NCBI RefSeq assembly: GCF_024679095.1
Contig: NC_066513.1
Span: 11,140,605-11,204,604, forward strand
Direction: 5' to 3'
DNA from: Eriocheir sinensis
Taxonomy: Eukaryota; Arthropoda; Malacostraca; Decapoda; Varunidae
Length of the DNA stretch: 64,000 nt
Part shown: piece after piece, positions 1-10,850 of the stretch
How the letters are laid out: the number at the start of each line of letters is the position of its first letter
Position numbering within the stretch: position 1 is the stretch's first letter
Position numbers and translations under genes: made by a program
Notes under the pieces: generated by a model
Database searches by the model: none
What the model saw: the letters and a program-made list of their open reading frames with translations, nothing else
What the model was told of the DNA's origin: nothing

Positions 1-364
1 TCTTTTAATTAAATTCCAATAAAGAAGTAAAGATGTACGCACCTGTAACTCTGCATAAAATCAAACTTGCATATGAACAAAATATCAAAAGAAAAGATTT
101 ACACCATCAATATTGTTTCAATTATTTACCATAAATCCGTTTATAAATATGTTCCTGGCCACATGAACATTTTGCTGCTAACACAAAATTTTATTTTCTA
201 TTAACCTAACTGTTCCATTAAAGAAATAAAGGTGTACGCACTTGCACTCTATAAAACATCAAATAATTAATTCCACCATATAGCCATAACTTCATTATTC
301 AGGTTGCAAAATGATCATATAGTAATTGGAATAATTTCACCATAAGTAATGTATTCTATATCTA
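1..364. repeat. AT-rich flank downstream of hAT transposase, with a ~50 bp direct repeat
   Basis: Non-coding and AT-rich. Positions about 14-68 and 214-262 are imperfect direct repeats of about 50 bp, both containing a 'gtacgcac' core followed by a run ending in 'aaaatcaaa' or 'aaacatcaaa'. Because the neighbouring transposase is on the minus strand, this is its 3' side, so the repeats may be 3' UTR or subterminal sequence of the hAT element. No terminal inverted repeat is visible before the window edge. Confidence 0.4.
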
Positions 365-956
365 TTACACTTCACTGCAAGTGGCATTGCTTTTGATTGC
401 CTTAAGGGCTGAAATCATTTTTTCTTCAATAGTGAAAGTGTCTGATGTGGCATTTTTGTTGCTAAGGTAATATACCATGTGCATTAGTCCACAGAGGGTT
501 TCATTTTTTAGCCTGGACCTCTGAGGAGTCTTCGTTAGGTTTAACTTGCTAAAAAACCTCTCCACACTTGCATTTGAGAATGGAAGAGATAACAAGACAG
601 AGACCACACTCCAAACATGGTGTTTGAGCTGTCAACTCTTCACAAAAGCAGTGAGACCTCCACTCCTCATCAGTTTTCTTTTTGTCTGCATATTTACAAA
701 GCTGTGGAATTGCATCAAATACAGGTGCCAAAGATTTAGGTTGCAGGTTTACAGCATTCTTGGGATCTAGACATTGCACTATAGAATGGATGGGCTCTTC
801 AAGTGAAAATCTAGTCTGGATCTGTCTTACAGATTCAATGAGAAAATTTAAGCAATTTGCATAGAATGTTTTCACGTCATTAGGACTACTAGATGGCTTT
901 AAATCTTTCAAAGTTGCCATAGCAAAATAATAATAATCCATGCACAGTATAAACAC
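365..956 (-). pseudogene. hAT-family transposase, C-terminal part, frameshifted
   Basis: Reading right to left, an open frame (956 to 549) has the helical 'KTFYANCLNFLIESVRQIQ' type of sequence typical of domesticated and active hAT transposases just before the dimerisation domain. A second frame (607 to 365) carries the hAT C-terminal dimerisation signature, including 'LPFSNASVERFFSKLN' and 'TPQRSRLKNETL'. The two overlap in different frames near 590-607, so one frameshift separates them. The tail ends at a stop at 365. Hallmarks of the family seen here are the SNAxVERxFS block and the following Arg/Asn-rich helix. The catalytic DDE region and the BED finger are absent; only about 190 residues of an expected 500-700 remain. 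The frame opens abruptly at 956, so this is a 5'-truncated relic rather than a host gene. A domesticated hAT gene exon is possible, but the frameshift argues against it. Confidence 0.75.
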
Positions 957-1354
957 AATATTACCCTTATCATATACCTTCCCCCAATTCCCCTAGATTT
1001 TGCTTATTTTAGGCTTACCCTAAACTTTACCCTAAAGAGGGTCCAAATCCCCTAAAATGGGGTATTTTACCCTAAAGTGGAAACACTGTTCACACCCTCC
1101 TGCTCGCTCGCTGCCATCTCGCTTTCCGAAGCAGCGTCGCTGCCATACGCACGATGTACAAAGTCGCTCGCATATACGCACGCATACACCACGACCCCTT
1201 GCGTTTGACGAGGGTATGCGAGCGCATGCTGCGATGGTCTCTCGCTAAACCATGCGAATAATCGTCAAGTCGTTCGAACTTTACCGCGCGACTATTGCGA
1301 CTCATCGCAGGGACATCGCTACGATGTCGAGCGTATATGCCGATTTCGGAAATT
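957..1354. other. Non-coding stretch between the hAT relic and the inverted repeat
   Basis: No supportable gene. 985-1080 holds repeats of 'ccctaaa' type words. 1090-1340 is richer in CpG, with many 'tcgc' and 'gcgac' words. It belongs only to the left side: sequence homology with the right arm of the large inverted repeat stops at 1355. Nothing further can be assigned. Confidence 0.4.
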
Positions 1355-2575
1355 TTCAAAATCACCAACCGTCGCAGAGCGAAATCGCGGATGTGTGATC
1401 CCAGCATTAGAGGTGCAGTGCATCCGTCACTTAACGTAACATGACTCTCTACATTCATGATGTACATACATACATTCATCTTTCGCTTAATGATTATTTC
1501 TTTCCTCTATCACATATCCCTATTCCTTTTTTTTTTTTTTGTCACCACTACTTAAACTCCCGTTCTCCCCCTTCTCTACTACACTCCTCTCAGTCACATT
1601 TATCTTCCTAACATCCACTTTAATAATAACCATTCGTTTACTTCTTACTCAGCGTTTATCTTTTATCTCACGCGTGAAACCTCTTGACTCTATTTTCTCA
1701 TTTCTTCTATATCAACACAAATATAATTCATTTCCCTTTCCTTTCCGTGTCCACTATATAAATATGTCACTACCGCAACTTTACATTCACTTCTTGCTGA
1801 ACGTTTTACTCTTTCATTCACCCTCTCCTACTATTCTTTCTCGTCCCTCTTTCTTTAACCCTACTTTAGTTAATCGCCCTTTCTCTCCCTTCTCTCCTGC
1901 CTGTTTTTCATTCTCATTCACACAAAATCTTCGAGAATGTTCCTTTACTTATTATTTGTGTTACAGGAAAGGACGCAGCTCAAGGGCATGAAAAGGTGTA
2001 GAAAAAAAAACTCAACGCTGCTCCTGAAACTTCGGACCACCCCTTCATACTTTTTTTTCGAAATGTTTAACGTCACTCCGTCTTCTTTTTATCATTAAAA
2101 TTTTATACCTCCCTAGACATAAATCTAATTAAATTATCTCACACTCTCTCCTACACTAATTAACTATATGACCCTCTCCATTATCAACTCATCAGGCATT
2201 GATTCCATTCGCAACCTCTCAATTTTCCATACCTCCCCAAAGTAGTTATAACTGTCCCCCTCAACTACTACCCTATTCAATCTTGTTTCCATTCTTGACG
2301 TATTTACACACATTCACCCACAACCCCTAGCTCTATAATTTTAAATCCGCTGTATTTACCACAACACTTATCTTTCTCCTGTCACCCCCATCCCATTATA
2401 AACCCTTATATAATTACTCCCTTCCTCTCGCTCCCCTAAATTCATCTGCCATTTTTCTCACCATTTCCATTCTGCGTCAATTAACCTCCTACAACACCCC
2501 ATCAACCTACCGTCAGCTTACACTAATCACTCAAAGCCTATCCCTGAAGAATCCAAAGTACATCACACTCATTAT

Positions 2576-2755
2576 TCCTCTGATTCGTTCTCTAAGCCTT
2601 CCTCTGACTCGTTCTCTAAGCTCTCATATGATTCGTTATCTAGGCCTTCCTTTGATTCGTTCTCTAAGCCTTCCTCTGGTACGTTCTCTAAGCCTTCCTC
2701 TGATTCGATCTTAAAGCTTTCCTTTGACTCATTCTCTAAGCCCTCACTGACTCAC
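2576..2755 (+). repeat. 24 bp minisatellite, ~7 copies (copy A)
   Basis: Tandem copies of about 24 bp, consensus near 'tctgattcgttctctaagcc' plus 'ttcc', with scattered substitutions. The same array is found in reverse complement at 25917-26096 (copy B) and 36945-37120 (copy C), so it predates the spread of the unit. Confidence 0.85.
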
Positions 2756-3344
2756 CTTTTCTGTATTTCTTGCGCTGTATATTTAATTCCCCTTCCCTCT
2801 TTCCCTCCTCTTTACCTTCTCTCTTTGCTTCTTTTTTTCTTTTCTTCCTTTCCCACGGTCATTTCAGCGTTGTTTCTTTGATTTCCTGTCCCTCTTTCCC
2901 AAACCTCACTCTTCCCTTTCGAATTATTCTCTTCACTTTTGTCTCCCTTCCCTTTTCTTCAAACTCCTCGGTCCCTTCTCATTCCCTACCCCTCACCTCT
3001 CTTTCTTTTCAGCTCCCTCTTTTCAGATCCTTCCTTTATTTTACCTTCGCTTTCCTTCTAAGTATTTCCCTTTCTTTCCCTTCTCTCCTATCCCAATCCT
3101 ATCAATCCTCCACTTTTATCTTTCCATTTCCTTCTCTTATTTTCTCCTGTCCGTCATCTTCCCTCTTTCTCTCCAACTATACTTACTTTACCTAATCTTC
3201 TTTTCTTTTTCCTTCTCTTCTCTTCCTTTTCCTTCCCTTCCCTATTCTTCCCTTTCACTGCATTACACTTTCTTTATTTTTCTGCCCTTCTCCTTCTCCC
3301 CATTTATTTGCCTCCCCATCCCATCCCTACTCTCCCTCCAACCC

Positions 3345-4956
3345 TGATGGACCTGATGGAGTGCCTCCTATTGTCCTTAAAAACTGTGCCTCCGTGCTGT
3401 CACCCTGCCTGGTCAAACTCTTTCGCCTCTGCCTGTCAACATCTACCTTTCCTTCTTGCTGGAAGTATGCCTTCATACAGCCTGTGCCTAAGAAGGGTGA
3501 CCGCTCCAATCCCTCAAACTACCGCCCTATAGCTTTACTTTCTTGTCTATCTAAAACTTTTGAATCAATCCTTAACCGGAAGATTCAAAAGCACCTTTCC
3601 ACTTCTGACCTTCTATCTGATCGCCAGTATGGGTTCCGCAAGGGGCGTTCTACTGGTGATCTCCTAGCCTTCTTAACTGACTCTTGGTCATCCTCTCTTA
3701 GCCGTTTCGGTGAAACTTTTGCTATTGCGCTGGACATATCAAAAGCTTTTGATAGGGTCTGGCACAAATCTTTGCTTTCTAAACTACCCTCCTACGGTTT
3801 CTATCCTTCTCTCTGTACCTTTATCTCCAGTTTCCTTTCTGACCGTTCTATTTCTGCCGTGGTAGACGGTCACTGTTCTTCCCCTAAATCTATTAACATT
3901 GGTGTCCCACAGGGTTCTGTCCTATCTCCCACTCTTTTTCTGTTGTTCATTGATGATCTTCTTTCCAAAACGAACTGTCCTATCCATTCCTACGCCGATG
4001 ATTCCACTGTGCATTATTCAACTTATTTTAATAGACGACCCACCCTTCAGGAACTTAACGACTCAAGGCTGGGGGCTGCAGAACGCTTAGCCTCAGACCT
4101 TACTATTATTTCCGATTGGGGCAAGAAGAACCTGGTGTCCTTCAACGCCTCAAAACACAGTTTCTCCACCTATCCACTCGACACAATCTTCCAAACAACT
4201 ATTCCCTATTCTTTGACAACACCCAGCTATCACCTTCCTCAACACTAAACATCCTCGGTCTATCCTTAACTCAAAATCTCAACTGGAACCTTCATATCTC
4301 ATCTCTTACTAAATCAGCTTCCTCGAGGCTGGGCGTTCTGTACCGTCTCCGCCAGTTCTTCTCCCCTGCACAGTTGCTGTCCATATACAGGGGCCTTGTC
4401 CGCCCTCGTATGGAGTATGCATCTCATGTGTGGGGGCTCCCTCACACAGCTCTTCTGGACAGAGTGGAGGCAAAGGCTCTTCGTCTCATCAGCTCTCCTC
4501 CTCATACTGATAGTCTTCTACCTCTTAAATTCCGCCGCAATGTTGCCTCTCTTTCTATCTTCTATCGATATTTCCACGCTGACTGCTCTTCTGAACTTGC
4601 TAACTGCATGCCTCCCCCCCTCCCGCGGCCCGCTGCACTCGACTTTCTACTCATGCTCATCCCTATACTGTCCAAACCCCTTATGCAAGAGTTAACCAGC
4701 ATCTTCACTCTTTCATCCCTCACGCTGGTAAACTCTGGAACAATCTTCCTTCATCTGTATTTCCTCCTGCCTACGACTTGAACTCTTTCAAGAGGAGGGT
4801 ATCAGGACACCTCTCCTCCCGAAATTAACCTCTGATTTTGGACACTCCTTTAACCTCTGTTCGGGAGCAGTGAGTAGCGGGCCATTTTTTCTTTTTTTTT
4901 CTTTGCGCCCTTGAGCTGTCTCCTTAGCTGTAAAAAAAAAAAAAAAAAAAAAAAAA
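3345..4956 (+). pseudogene. LINE-P copy 1: 5'-truncated Jockey/I-like reverse transcriptase with poly(A)
   Basis: A 5'-truncated non-LTR retrotransposon. The first frame (3361-4248) carries the RT palm: an 'NYRPIALLSCLSK' block, 'ALDISKAFDRVWH' (first catalytic Asp), 'GVPQGSVLSPTLF' and 'YADDSTVHYS' (catalytic Asp-Asp pair). A frameshift near 4130-4160 moves the reading to 4116-4781, which holds the post-RT region with 'MEYASHVWG' and the C-terminus. The 3' UTR ends in 'cccttgagctg' words and a 25-nt poly(A) (4932-4956). The insertion site in unit A is marked by comparison with unit copies B and C, which read straight across it ('aaccc' joined to 'tacattt'). The target duplication is at most 2 bp, as in several LINE clades. 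RT catalytic residues are intact, but truncation and frameshift make it dead. Confidence 0.9.
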
Positions 4957-5584
4957 CTACATTTCAGAGGCGCTTCACGAATTTCTTGCACAAGTATTCT
5001 TATATTACGTTTTCCTACTTATAAAGTTTTCCAACATATTTGTGTCTAAAGCTGGAAGGTTCTCAAGAGCTGCACGCTACCATCACCATCACCACCACCA
5101 TGACCACCACCACCGCCGCCGCCATCACCACTACCACTTCCCTTGTTTCACATAACTGTCCAGTTCATATTTTTAAACATATCGGGCCTCAATAACGGCT
5201 ATTTCCCAAGGCCACAGAGAAGATAAACTGGTGTATTTTTATTGTCTTTTCCGACCAAGATTCAGATACCGCATAAACTATCACTAGCATCAGAAAATAG
5301 TGCATAGGGATCCCAATAACTTCAACGATAATTTTTTTCAAATAAACAAACAGAGGCACCGATACGTTTGAGAATACGGCTCCACAGTTCTTGGACAACC
5401 GCCACCAACAACAACAACACCACTGCCATTCACGCCACCATGTCTGAGAGGATAAAAGTAATGACCGTAATAAACACTGTTTCCATCCACCACAAACCAT
5501 TTACCACATTACTATATACTGCTTCTGCACGTAAAGTGCTATACCACAGTGTTGATATACCAACATCAACACCACCACTACCTT

Positions 5585-5645
5585 AACCATTACAACCACT
5601 ATCATCATCATCAACAACAATAACAACAACGACGACAACAACAAT

Positions 5646-5679
<34 letters not shown>

Positions 5680-5899
5680 CCAACAACAACAACAACAATA
5701 AAACTAATAAATTAAAACAGCAGCAGCACCACCAGCAACAAAAATTAGAAGAGTAAAGATACAAAGAATATTACAGTAACAAAGCAACAAGAGAAAGAAG
5801 AAGAAGAGCGAGAAGAAAATGAAGAAGAAGAGGGAAAAGAAGAAGAAGAAGAAGAAGAAGAAGAAGAAGAAAAAGAAAAAGAAGAAGAAAAAGAAGAAA

Positions 5900-5971
<72 letters not shown>

Positions 5972-6146
5972 AAGGAAGAGGAAGAGAAAGTTGAGTATTG
6001 AAAACGACAACAACAATAACATCAATATAATTAAATGACAACTATTTCATCAACAAAAAGAATAAGAACAGAAGGAAAGATGAACAAAAACAATTAGGCT
6101 ACTACCACTACTATTGCTACTACTACTACTACTACTACTACTACTA

Positions 6147-6230
<84 letters not shown>

Positions 6231-6298
6231 TATGGTAATAATAATGATAATAATAAAATAATCATAATAATGATAACTATAACAACAACAACAACAAC

Positions 6299-6355
<57 letters not shown>

Positions 6356-6423
6356 TAAAGTAATAATAATGATAATAATAAAATAATCATAATAATGATA
6401 ACTATAACAACAACAACAACAAC

Positions 6424-6469
<46 letters not shown>

Positions 6470-6470
6470 G
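5585..6470. repeat. Triplet arrays (CAA, GAA, AAT, ACT) of unit A
   Basis: About 5590-5700 is (CAA)n, 5795-5900 (GAA)n, 5901-5942 (AAT)n, 5943-5975 (GAA)n, 6115-6145 (ACT)n and 6147-6470 (AAT)n with short (AAC)n interruptions. The reverse complement arrays appear at 21437-22160 (B) and 35078-35700 (C), with different lengths in each copy. All long Asn/Lys/Ile/Ser/Leu frames here are artefacts of the repeats. Confidence 0.95.
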
Positions 6471-6620
6471 AGGCGGTGGCTGAGTGAAGAAAATGCCGTC
6501 TTCTCTTTGCTAATTTCATCTAGGGGAATTTGATGGTAACCCTGTTTCAAGTCTAGTCATGAAAAACGCTTACTATCTCCCAATTTATTGAGTATGGTAG
6601 TTATATTTGGGAGTGGGTAC

Positions 6621-6933
6621 ATTCCATTCCATTTAAGATTAACCCCCTTAAAAGGGGGACAGGGCCTTGGCCAAATGGCGGCCCTGTAAGGGGTGGGCGA
6701 GTAATGCAAGCTCGTTGCGGGTCTAAGGACGCCTCCGCCGCCGCCACAGCCACGGGTAACAGCCGGCGAGCAGCGACGGAGGCACGGGCCCTCCGGGCAG
6801 GCGCCCAGGGAGCAGCCCGTAGCGGTGCACGAGCGAGCAGCCCAGCAGTCGACTATAACCGCAGAGGGGTCACCCTCACCTCTGCAGAAGGGCCACCCGG
6901 CTGCTCGCCCGAGGAGTGCTGGCGGTCCACTGT
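6621..6933 (-). mobile_element. 313 bp GC-rich insert with 8 bp target duplication, class unknown
   Basis: The word 'gtgggtac' occurs at 6613-6620 and again at 6934-6941, and the uninterrupted Gypsy RT in the right arm (20700-20712 region) has it once, so 6621-6933 is an insertion with an 8 bp target duplication. The left end is 'attccattccattt', a short pentamer repeat that would be the tail if the element lies on the minus strand. No poly(A), convincing pol III box pair or inverted repeat is visible. An 8 bp duplication fits hAT and some SINE/LINE insertions. A plus-strand reading frame of 83 residues (6704-6955) crosses the junction and is not credible as a gene. Confidence 0.6.
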
Positions 6934-6962
6934 GTGGGTACCGGTCATCCCGTAGTGTCTTA

Positions 6963-9441
6963 AGGTCCAGTCACACATGCATGTTTAGGCCAGCCGTATT
7001 ATCACGTATCAAAAAGTGCACGTATAACGTCAGTACAACGCAGTTCGCTGGTTCGTGCAACGCAGTAATTGTGGAAACGTCCCAGCAACCTAGGACGTAC
7101 CTTGCCGTATGAACGGTACCTCGTGGATACCTGGCGGTACGGCGAGGGCCACGTATATTGTGGGCAGCTCACAATATACGTGGGTCGTCACGTATCCGTG
7201 ATTGTACTTGACTATACGTTGGGCGCACGGGAGGCCAACCTAGGGGCAACCGGAGCATACGTGAACATACGTAATGTATAACGTCAGTGCTAAGGAAGCC
7301 CAACGCCATCTTCACGTATTGTGGCTGTTTCCCCGCCAAACACGCCAACCCACGCCACCGCCAGGTAGCGTTAAGGCAGCGGCGCGGCAACGTGGCTTCA
7401 GTGTGACAGAGAGAGCCGTACCCTGTGGATGTACCACCACTGTGTTGCGTGTTTATACCGTGGATGTACTACACCTCACCCTAAATAATATAAAATAATA
7501 TAACATAATTATAAACAAACTAATATAAGAAAAAGAAACACATGTTTGGTTTTTTTGTTTTATTGGGTATTTACAGTACATAGTGTGGTACAATGTATTA
7601 TTATATCATATTGTTTTGCCAGGCAACAGCTCCTAGGGGTGACGTCACATACTTCTTCAGATAGTTCCTCTGGGCAATTGCAATGGCAGCATTGGCACGG
7701 CCATGAATAGATGGTAATGGGGTGCCAACAGGTGGGTCGTTTCTCCAGTCTCCATCTACCATGTTGTGTGTGTTGGGATCCTCCGCATCGCTCAGGCTGC
7801 TGGCCGAAAGTACTCTATTGCGCAACATGTTGTGCAACACACACGCTCCCATCACTACAGCTTCAACATTATCGGGTCGGAGGCATATGGGTGTGTGGAA
7901 GACCCGGAACCTATTGGCCATGATCCCAAAGGCATTCTCAATTGTTCGACGTGCCCTGCTCAGCCTGTAGTTGTAGATCCTTTCATCAACCGTCAGCGAC
8001 CGAAGTGGGTATGGTTTCATCATATAGTGTCGAAGGGCAAAGGCATCGTCTCCAACGAAGAAGTAGTCGCACTTCTTGCCATCAGTATCGCCTGGTAGAG
8101 GTCCTGCAGGGGGGATGTGGGCCTTAGAGTGCTCAACCAGCTCTTTCAGCTGTGTGTGGCGAACACCCTGCATCTGACTCGGACCCTATGGCACCCACGT
8201 CGACGTAGAGGAATCTGTATTGGCTGTCGCAGATGCCCACCAGGAGTATTGAGAACTTCTTGTAGTTATAGTAGTAAGACCCTCCTCCAGGTGGATTCTT
8301 GATGCGGATGTGTTTCCCGTCAATGGCACCTATGCAGTTGGGAAACTTCCACTTGTCCCAAAGCCCGCTGCAACCTGGAGCCATTCCGCCTGTGTCTGTG
8401 GTGTTCGAGCTCTTCACTTCCATACTCGGCGACAATTGCACGGCAGGTTTCTGGCACAATGCCGATGATGGTGTTGTGGGGAGCTCTGAAGCTGTAATGC
8501 AGAGTCATGTAGCTTTCACCTGTTTATAGGAACCGTATTGTGATGGCAACACGCAGTCCATGTTCGAGGGGTCTCTCCACCACGTTGTTTGCTTCTTGAT
8601 GTGCGGCGTAACGCGTTCAACAATCTCATCAAACAGGGCTTTGCTTGTCCTGGTGTAATTCTTGAACAGTTCAGGAGCTTCGTTGGCCAATTCCTCCATC
8701 AGGTTGTTGTAGTGACCCTGTTCCATCCGACGTTGCAAATAGGGCTCCACCCATACCCTCCGTCGTTTTCGGCGACGTTTCTGTGCTTCTTGTTGTTCTT
8801 CACAGTAGTCGACGACTGCTTTGGTCACCTTGAGTACCACATACAGTTTCAGGGCTTTTTTGAGTTTAGCATTGCCCCTATGCCGGCCCCTCAGCAAAGC
8901 TAATGAATCTCTCATGGTGTCGTCCATAGTGCTGCTCTGGTGAAGGTTGGATGGTGAATGACTGTCAGGTACCGCCCAGCACCCTTTTTATACCTGGGAG
9001 TATAGAGGAGGCATGCCTGGCACCAACCTCGCGCTGATATACCTCTGACGAAAGTCTGACGTAGCTCTGACGTTGCTCTGACGTAGCTCTTATGTAGCTC
9101 TGACGTAGCTCTGACGGCACTTGACGTACCACCTACGTCACCATACCTAGTAAAGACGTTATGCTTGCGTGACCCTTCACGTACTACCTGGAAGTATGTC
9201 CATACAGTAGGTCCACATAACGTATGCACAACGTAAGTACAACGCACAACGGCTGCCACTCACGCACTACGTCACACTAACGCAGTACTAACGTCATACT
9301 GACGTGCGTAGGTGCAACGTAGGTGCAACGTTGTGCGGCACAATTCAATACCTGTGTGGGCGTGGTTAAAACGCACGTTTGGCCGCGTATGGGCATACGG
9401 GAGGACATACCGGGTGAGAACATGCATGTGTGACTGGACCT
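6963..9441 (-). mobile_element. PIF/Harbinger DNA transposon with TIRs and TTA target duplication
   Basis: The ends are perfect 21 bp terminal inverted repeats: 'aggtccagtcacacatgcat' plus g at 6963-6983, with its complement at 9421-9441. Both flanks carry 'tta' (6960-6962 and 9442-9444). The right arm has the uninterrupted Gypsy sequence with this trinucleotide once. A 3 bp TWA duplication is the rule for PIF/Harbinger. The 2479 bp element encodes one transposase on the minus strand. Both subterminal zones (about 6990-7290 and 9050-9330) are crowded with 'acgta'/'tacgt' words, and 9052-9118 is a tandem array of about 11 bp ('gtagctctgac'). I see no second Myb/SANT gene, which autonomous members usually have. 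Confidence 0.9.
7601..8927 (-). pseudogene. PIF/Harbinger transposase (DDE nuclease), frameshifted
   Basis: Three blocks on the minus strand make up one HARBI1-like protein of about 400 residues. Block 1 (8927-8505) is the N-terminal helical part with a basic 'KRRRKRRRVWVEPYLQRR' run and 'FDEIVERVTPHIKKQ'. Block 2 (8508-8133, in two frames) includes 'LHYSFRAPHNTI', the first catalytic Asp in 'CIGAIDGKHIRI' and the second in 'RFLYVDVGA'. Block 3 (8173-7601) includes 'LPGDTDGKK', 'RRTIENAFGIMANRFRVF' with the catalytic Glu, and a tail ending 'LGAVAWQNNMI'. Frameshifts lie near 8505, between 8320 and 8459, and near 8150-8173. The DDE triad is preserved, so inactivation is recent or partly due to base-call errors. 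It is the only gene of its element, which would cut and paste DNA via the nuclease domain. Confidence 0.85.
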
Positions 9442-9678
9442 TTATTAAGTGCCCGGAAGTCCAGACAAAGTCGTAGTCCTTCATCTTTTTCGGGCACTGG
9501 GATAAGTGGGGCATTATAGGGTGATCGCGAAAGGCGAATTACACCCTGTTGCTGGAGCGATATAAGTTGTTCATTTACTCTGTCATGATAACTGATAGGA
9601 ATGTTATATGGACGCCTGTACATTACTTCTTCTGTGTTTTGCTAGATGATGCTTAGAAAATAGGGCGTTACTGTTAAT

Positions 9679-9892
9679 CCGGTAGCAGCGGGGATCATGT
9701 TTCATTAATGGTCTCTCCAAGCGAGAAAAATGAGAAAAAATCACCCCTCACACAAACCATTTCATAATATATATCAAAGCATTTGTGATCAGATTATGTA
9801 TCATCTATTTTGGGGGGTAAATATCATGGCACAAATTTGGCCCTTCGCTGCTACACGGTGAAGCCACAAATTTTGCCCGTCGCTGCTACCGG
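9679..9892 (+). mobile_element. Small inverted-repeat element (MITE-like) in Gypsy pol
   Basis: The segment starts with 'ccggtagcagcg' (9679-9690) and ends with its exact complement 'cgctgctaccgg' (9881-9892). Near the right end the 'cgctgctac' word is repeated (9846-9854). The right arm keeps only 'gctgctaccgg' at the corresponding point (about 20438-20448) and lacks about 12 bp of Gypsy sequence beside it, which suggests a deletion there. No clear target duplication is visible, so the class is unknown. It interrupts the reading frame of the pol region between protease and RT. Confidence 0.55.
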
Positions 9893-10850
9893 GTTTCAAT
9901 GGTTCTTGTTCTGTGGAAAACACTGTTATATATTTATCTATTAAGGACTTTAAGACCTGATTTTCTCTCTCTTCACTTGGGAATTTAGCGTCAGCAATTT
10001 GATAGAGGCTTTTCTTCCTTGCTTCAAGCTCTGCGGGCTTCAAGTCTGTCCTAACTGTGTCAGCGGTCTGTACACTAGATACTTGTGGCAGATCACCGTA
10101 TTGCTCATGAGTGAGAGGCTTCACAAATCCTAACGTTGTACTACTATCATCTATCTCTATACTTTCACTTTCAACATGCAAATACGGCACAGTGACATAA
10201 GATCATTGATTGTCAGGTGAAGGGGTCAACTTAACTATCCCTGAGCACAAGACTCTAGCTTGATGAGTACCAACACAAGGCTCAAATAAAGTTTCAGTTG
10301 CCTGTAGTTGCGTCACTAGCGTTATGTAACCTGCAACAGATGCATGCAGTTGCAAAGGTTCAGCTGCTTGGCAACGTACGGCCTTATTTTCCGTGAGACA
10401 TTCTTCATTTCCATCTACATTTAGCTAAGATCCTTCACCTCTAGATATAAGACATATTTTTCCTGGCATAATGGGTTGTATTGTTATGGTTTCCCCTTCT
10501 ATTATCAGTTTTCAGCTTCGTTCCCTTTGTTCCTTAATTAGTTGCAATGTTTTCAAAATAATCTCGTGTTGCATGAAAAATCAGTACTCAACACAATAGG
10601 AGCTGGCAAATCTACATCGCGTGTTATCAATAAGTCTTGGAAACTATTTTTTCCTTCCATATTAACTTGTCTTTTACCGTCATTTTCAATATGGTATCTT
10701 TGCACAGAGACAATATTCACGGGTTTCGCTTCACATTCATTTACTGCGAGCCCTAATTCTTTAATAAATTCATCCGTTAAAAACTCACACACGCTCCTGT
10801 TTCTAGGAGTGTTGCCACTTTTGAATATGTATTAGATAAGTAGTGCGATC

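Larger units (their letters stand above)
1355..6486 (-). repeat. Low-complexity repeat unit, copy A
   Basis: Reverse-orientation copy of a unit also found at 21346-27429 (B) and 34985-37707 (C). Reading in unit orientation (right to left here) it holds (ATT)n, (AGT)n, (TTC)n and (GTT)n arrays, about 700 bp of unique sequence, a strongly purine-rich block, a 24 bp minisatellite, a unique AT-rich section and, in A and B only, an outer 700 bp. The plus strand is therefore pyrimidine-rich over about 1500-3340. A 141-codon open frame at 2770-3195 (also in copies B and C) is Ser/Phe/Leu/Pro-rich, looks like a by-product of the pyrimidine bias and is not called as a gene. LINE-P sits at 3345-4956. 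The class of the unit is unknown. Confidence 0.8.
6487..10850 (-). pseudogene. Ty3/Gypsy pol relic, left arm (protease to RT), interrupted by three insertions
   Basis: Reading right to left: retroviral-type protease (about 10830-10553), a connecting region with 'PYLHVESESIEIDD' (10190-9907), then RT with 'VMYRRPYNIPISYHDR', 'APLIPVPEKD' and 'LCLDFRALN' (9623-9445), continuing at 6962-6942 and 6620-6487. The RT is split by a PIF/Harbinger element (6963-9441), a 313 bp insert (6621-6933) and a 215 bp inverted-repeat element (9679-9892). It ends at 6487 where it joins unit A; the right-arm copy shows that 583 bp, including the catalytic 'YLDD' block, were deleted here. In the protease the usual Asp-Thr-Gly is Glu-Thr-Gly ('LLETGACVS') and a frameshift or stop follows. 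The element is thus non-functional in this arm. Gag was not recognised. Confidence 0.85.

Noticed and set aside
1085..1405. Possible TIR element, 'tcacaccctcctgctcgctc' against the complement of 1375-1405
   Set aside because: The match is patchy, no target duplication is visible and the inverted-repeat boundary at 1355 falls inside the candidate.
2770..3195. 141-codon open frame present in unit copies A, B and C
   Set aside because: Ser/Phe/Leu/Pro-rich product of a pyrimidine-biased tract. Its conservation is explained by recent duplication of the whole unit, with no sign of protein-level constraint.
5771..6550. Long Asn, Lys, Ile, Ser, Leu or Tyr homopolymer frames (also 21419-22274, 35016-35803, 61965-62549)
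   Set aside because: Translations of trinucleotide repeats in several frames and both strands.
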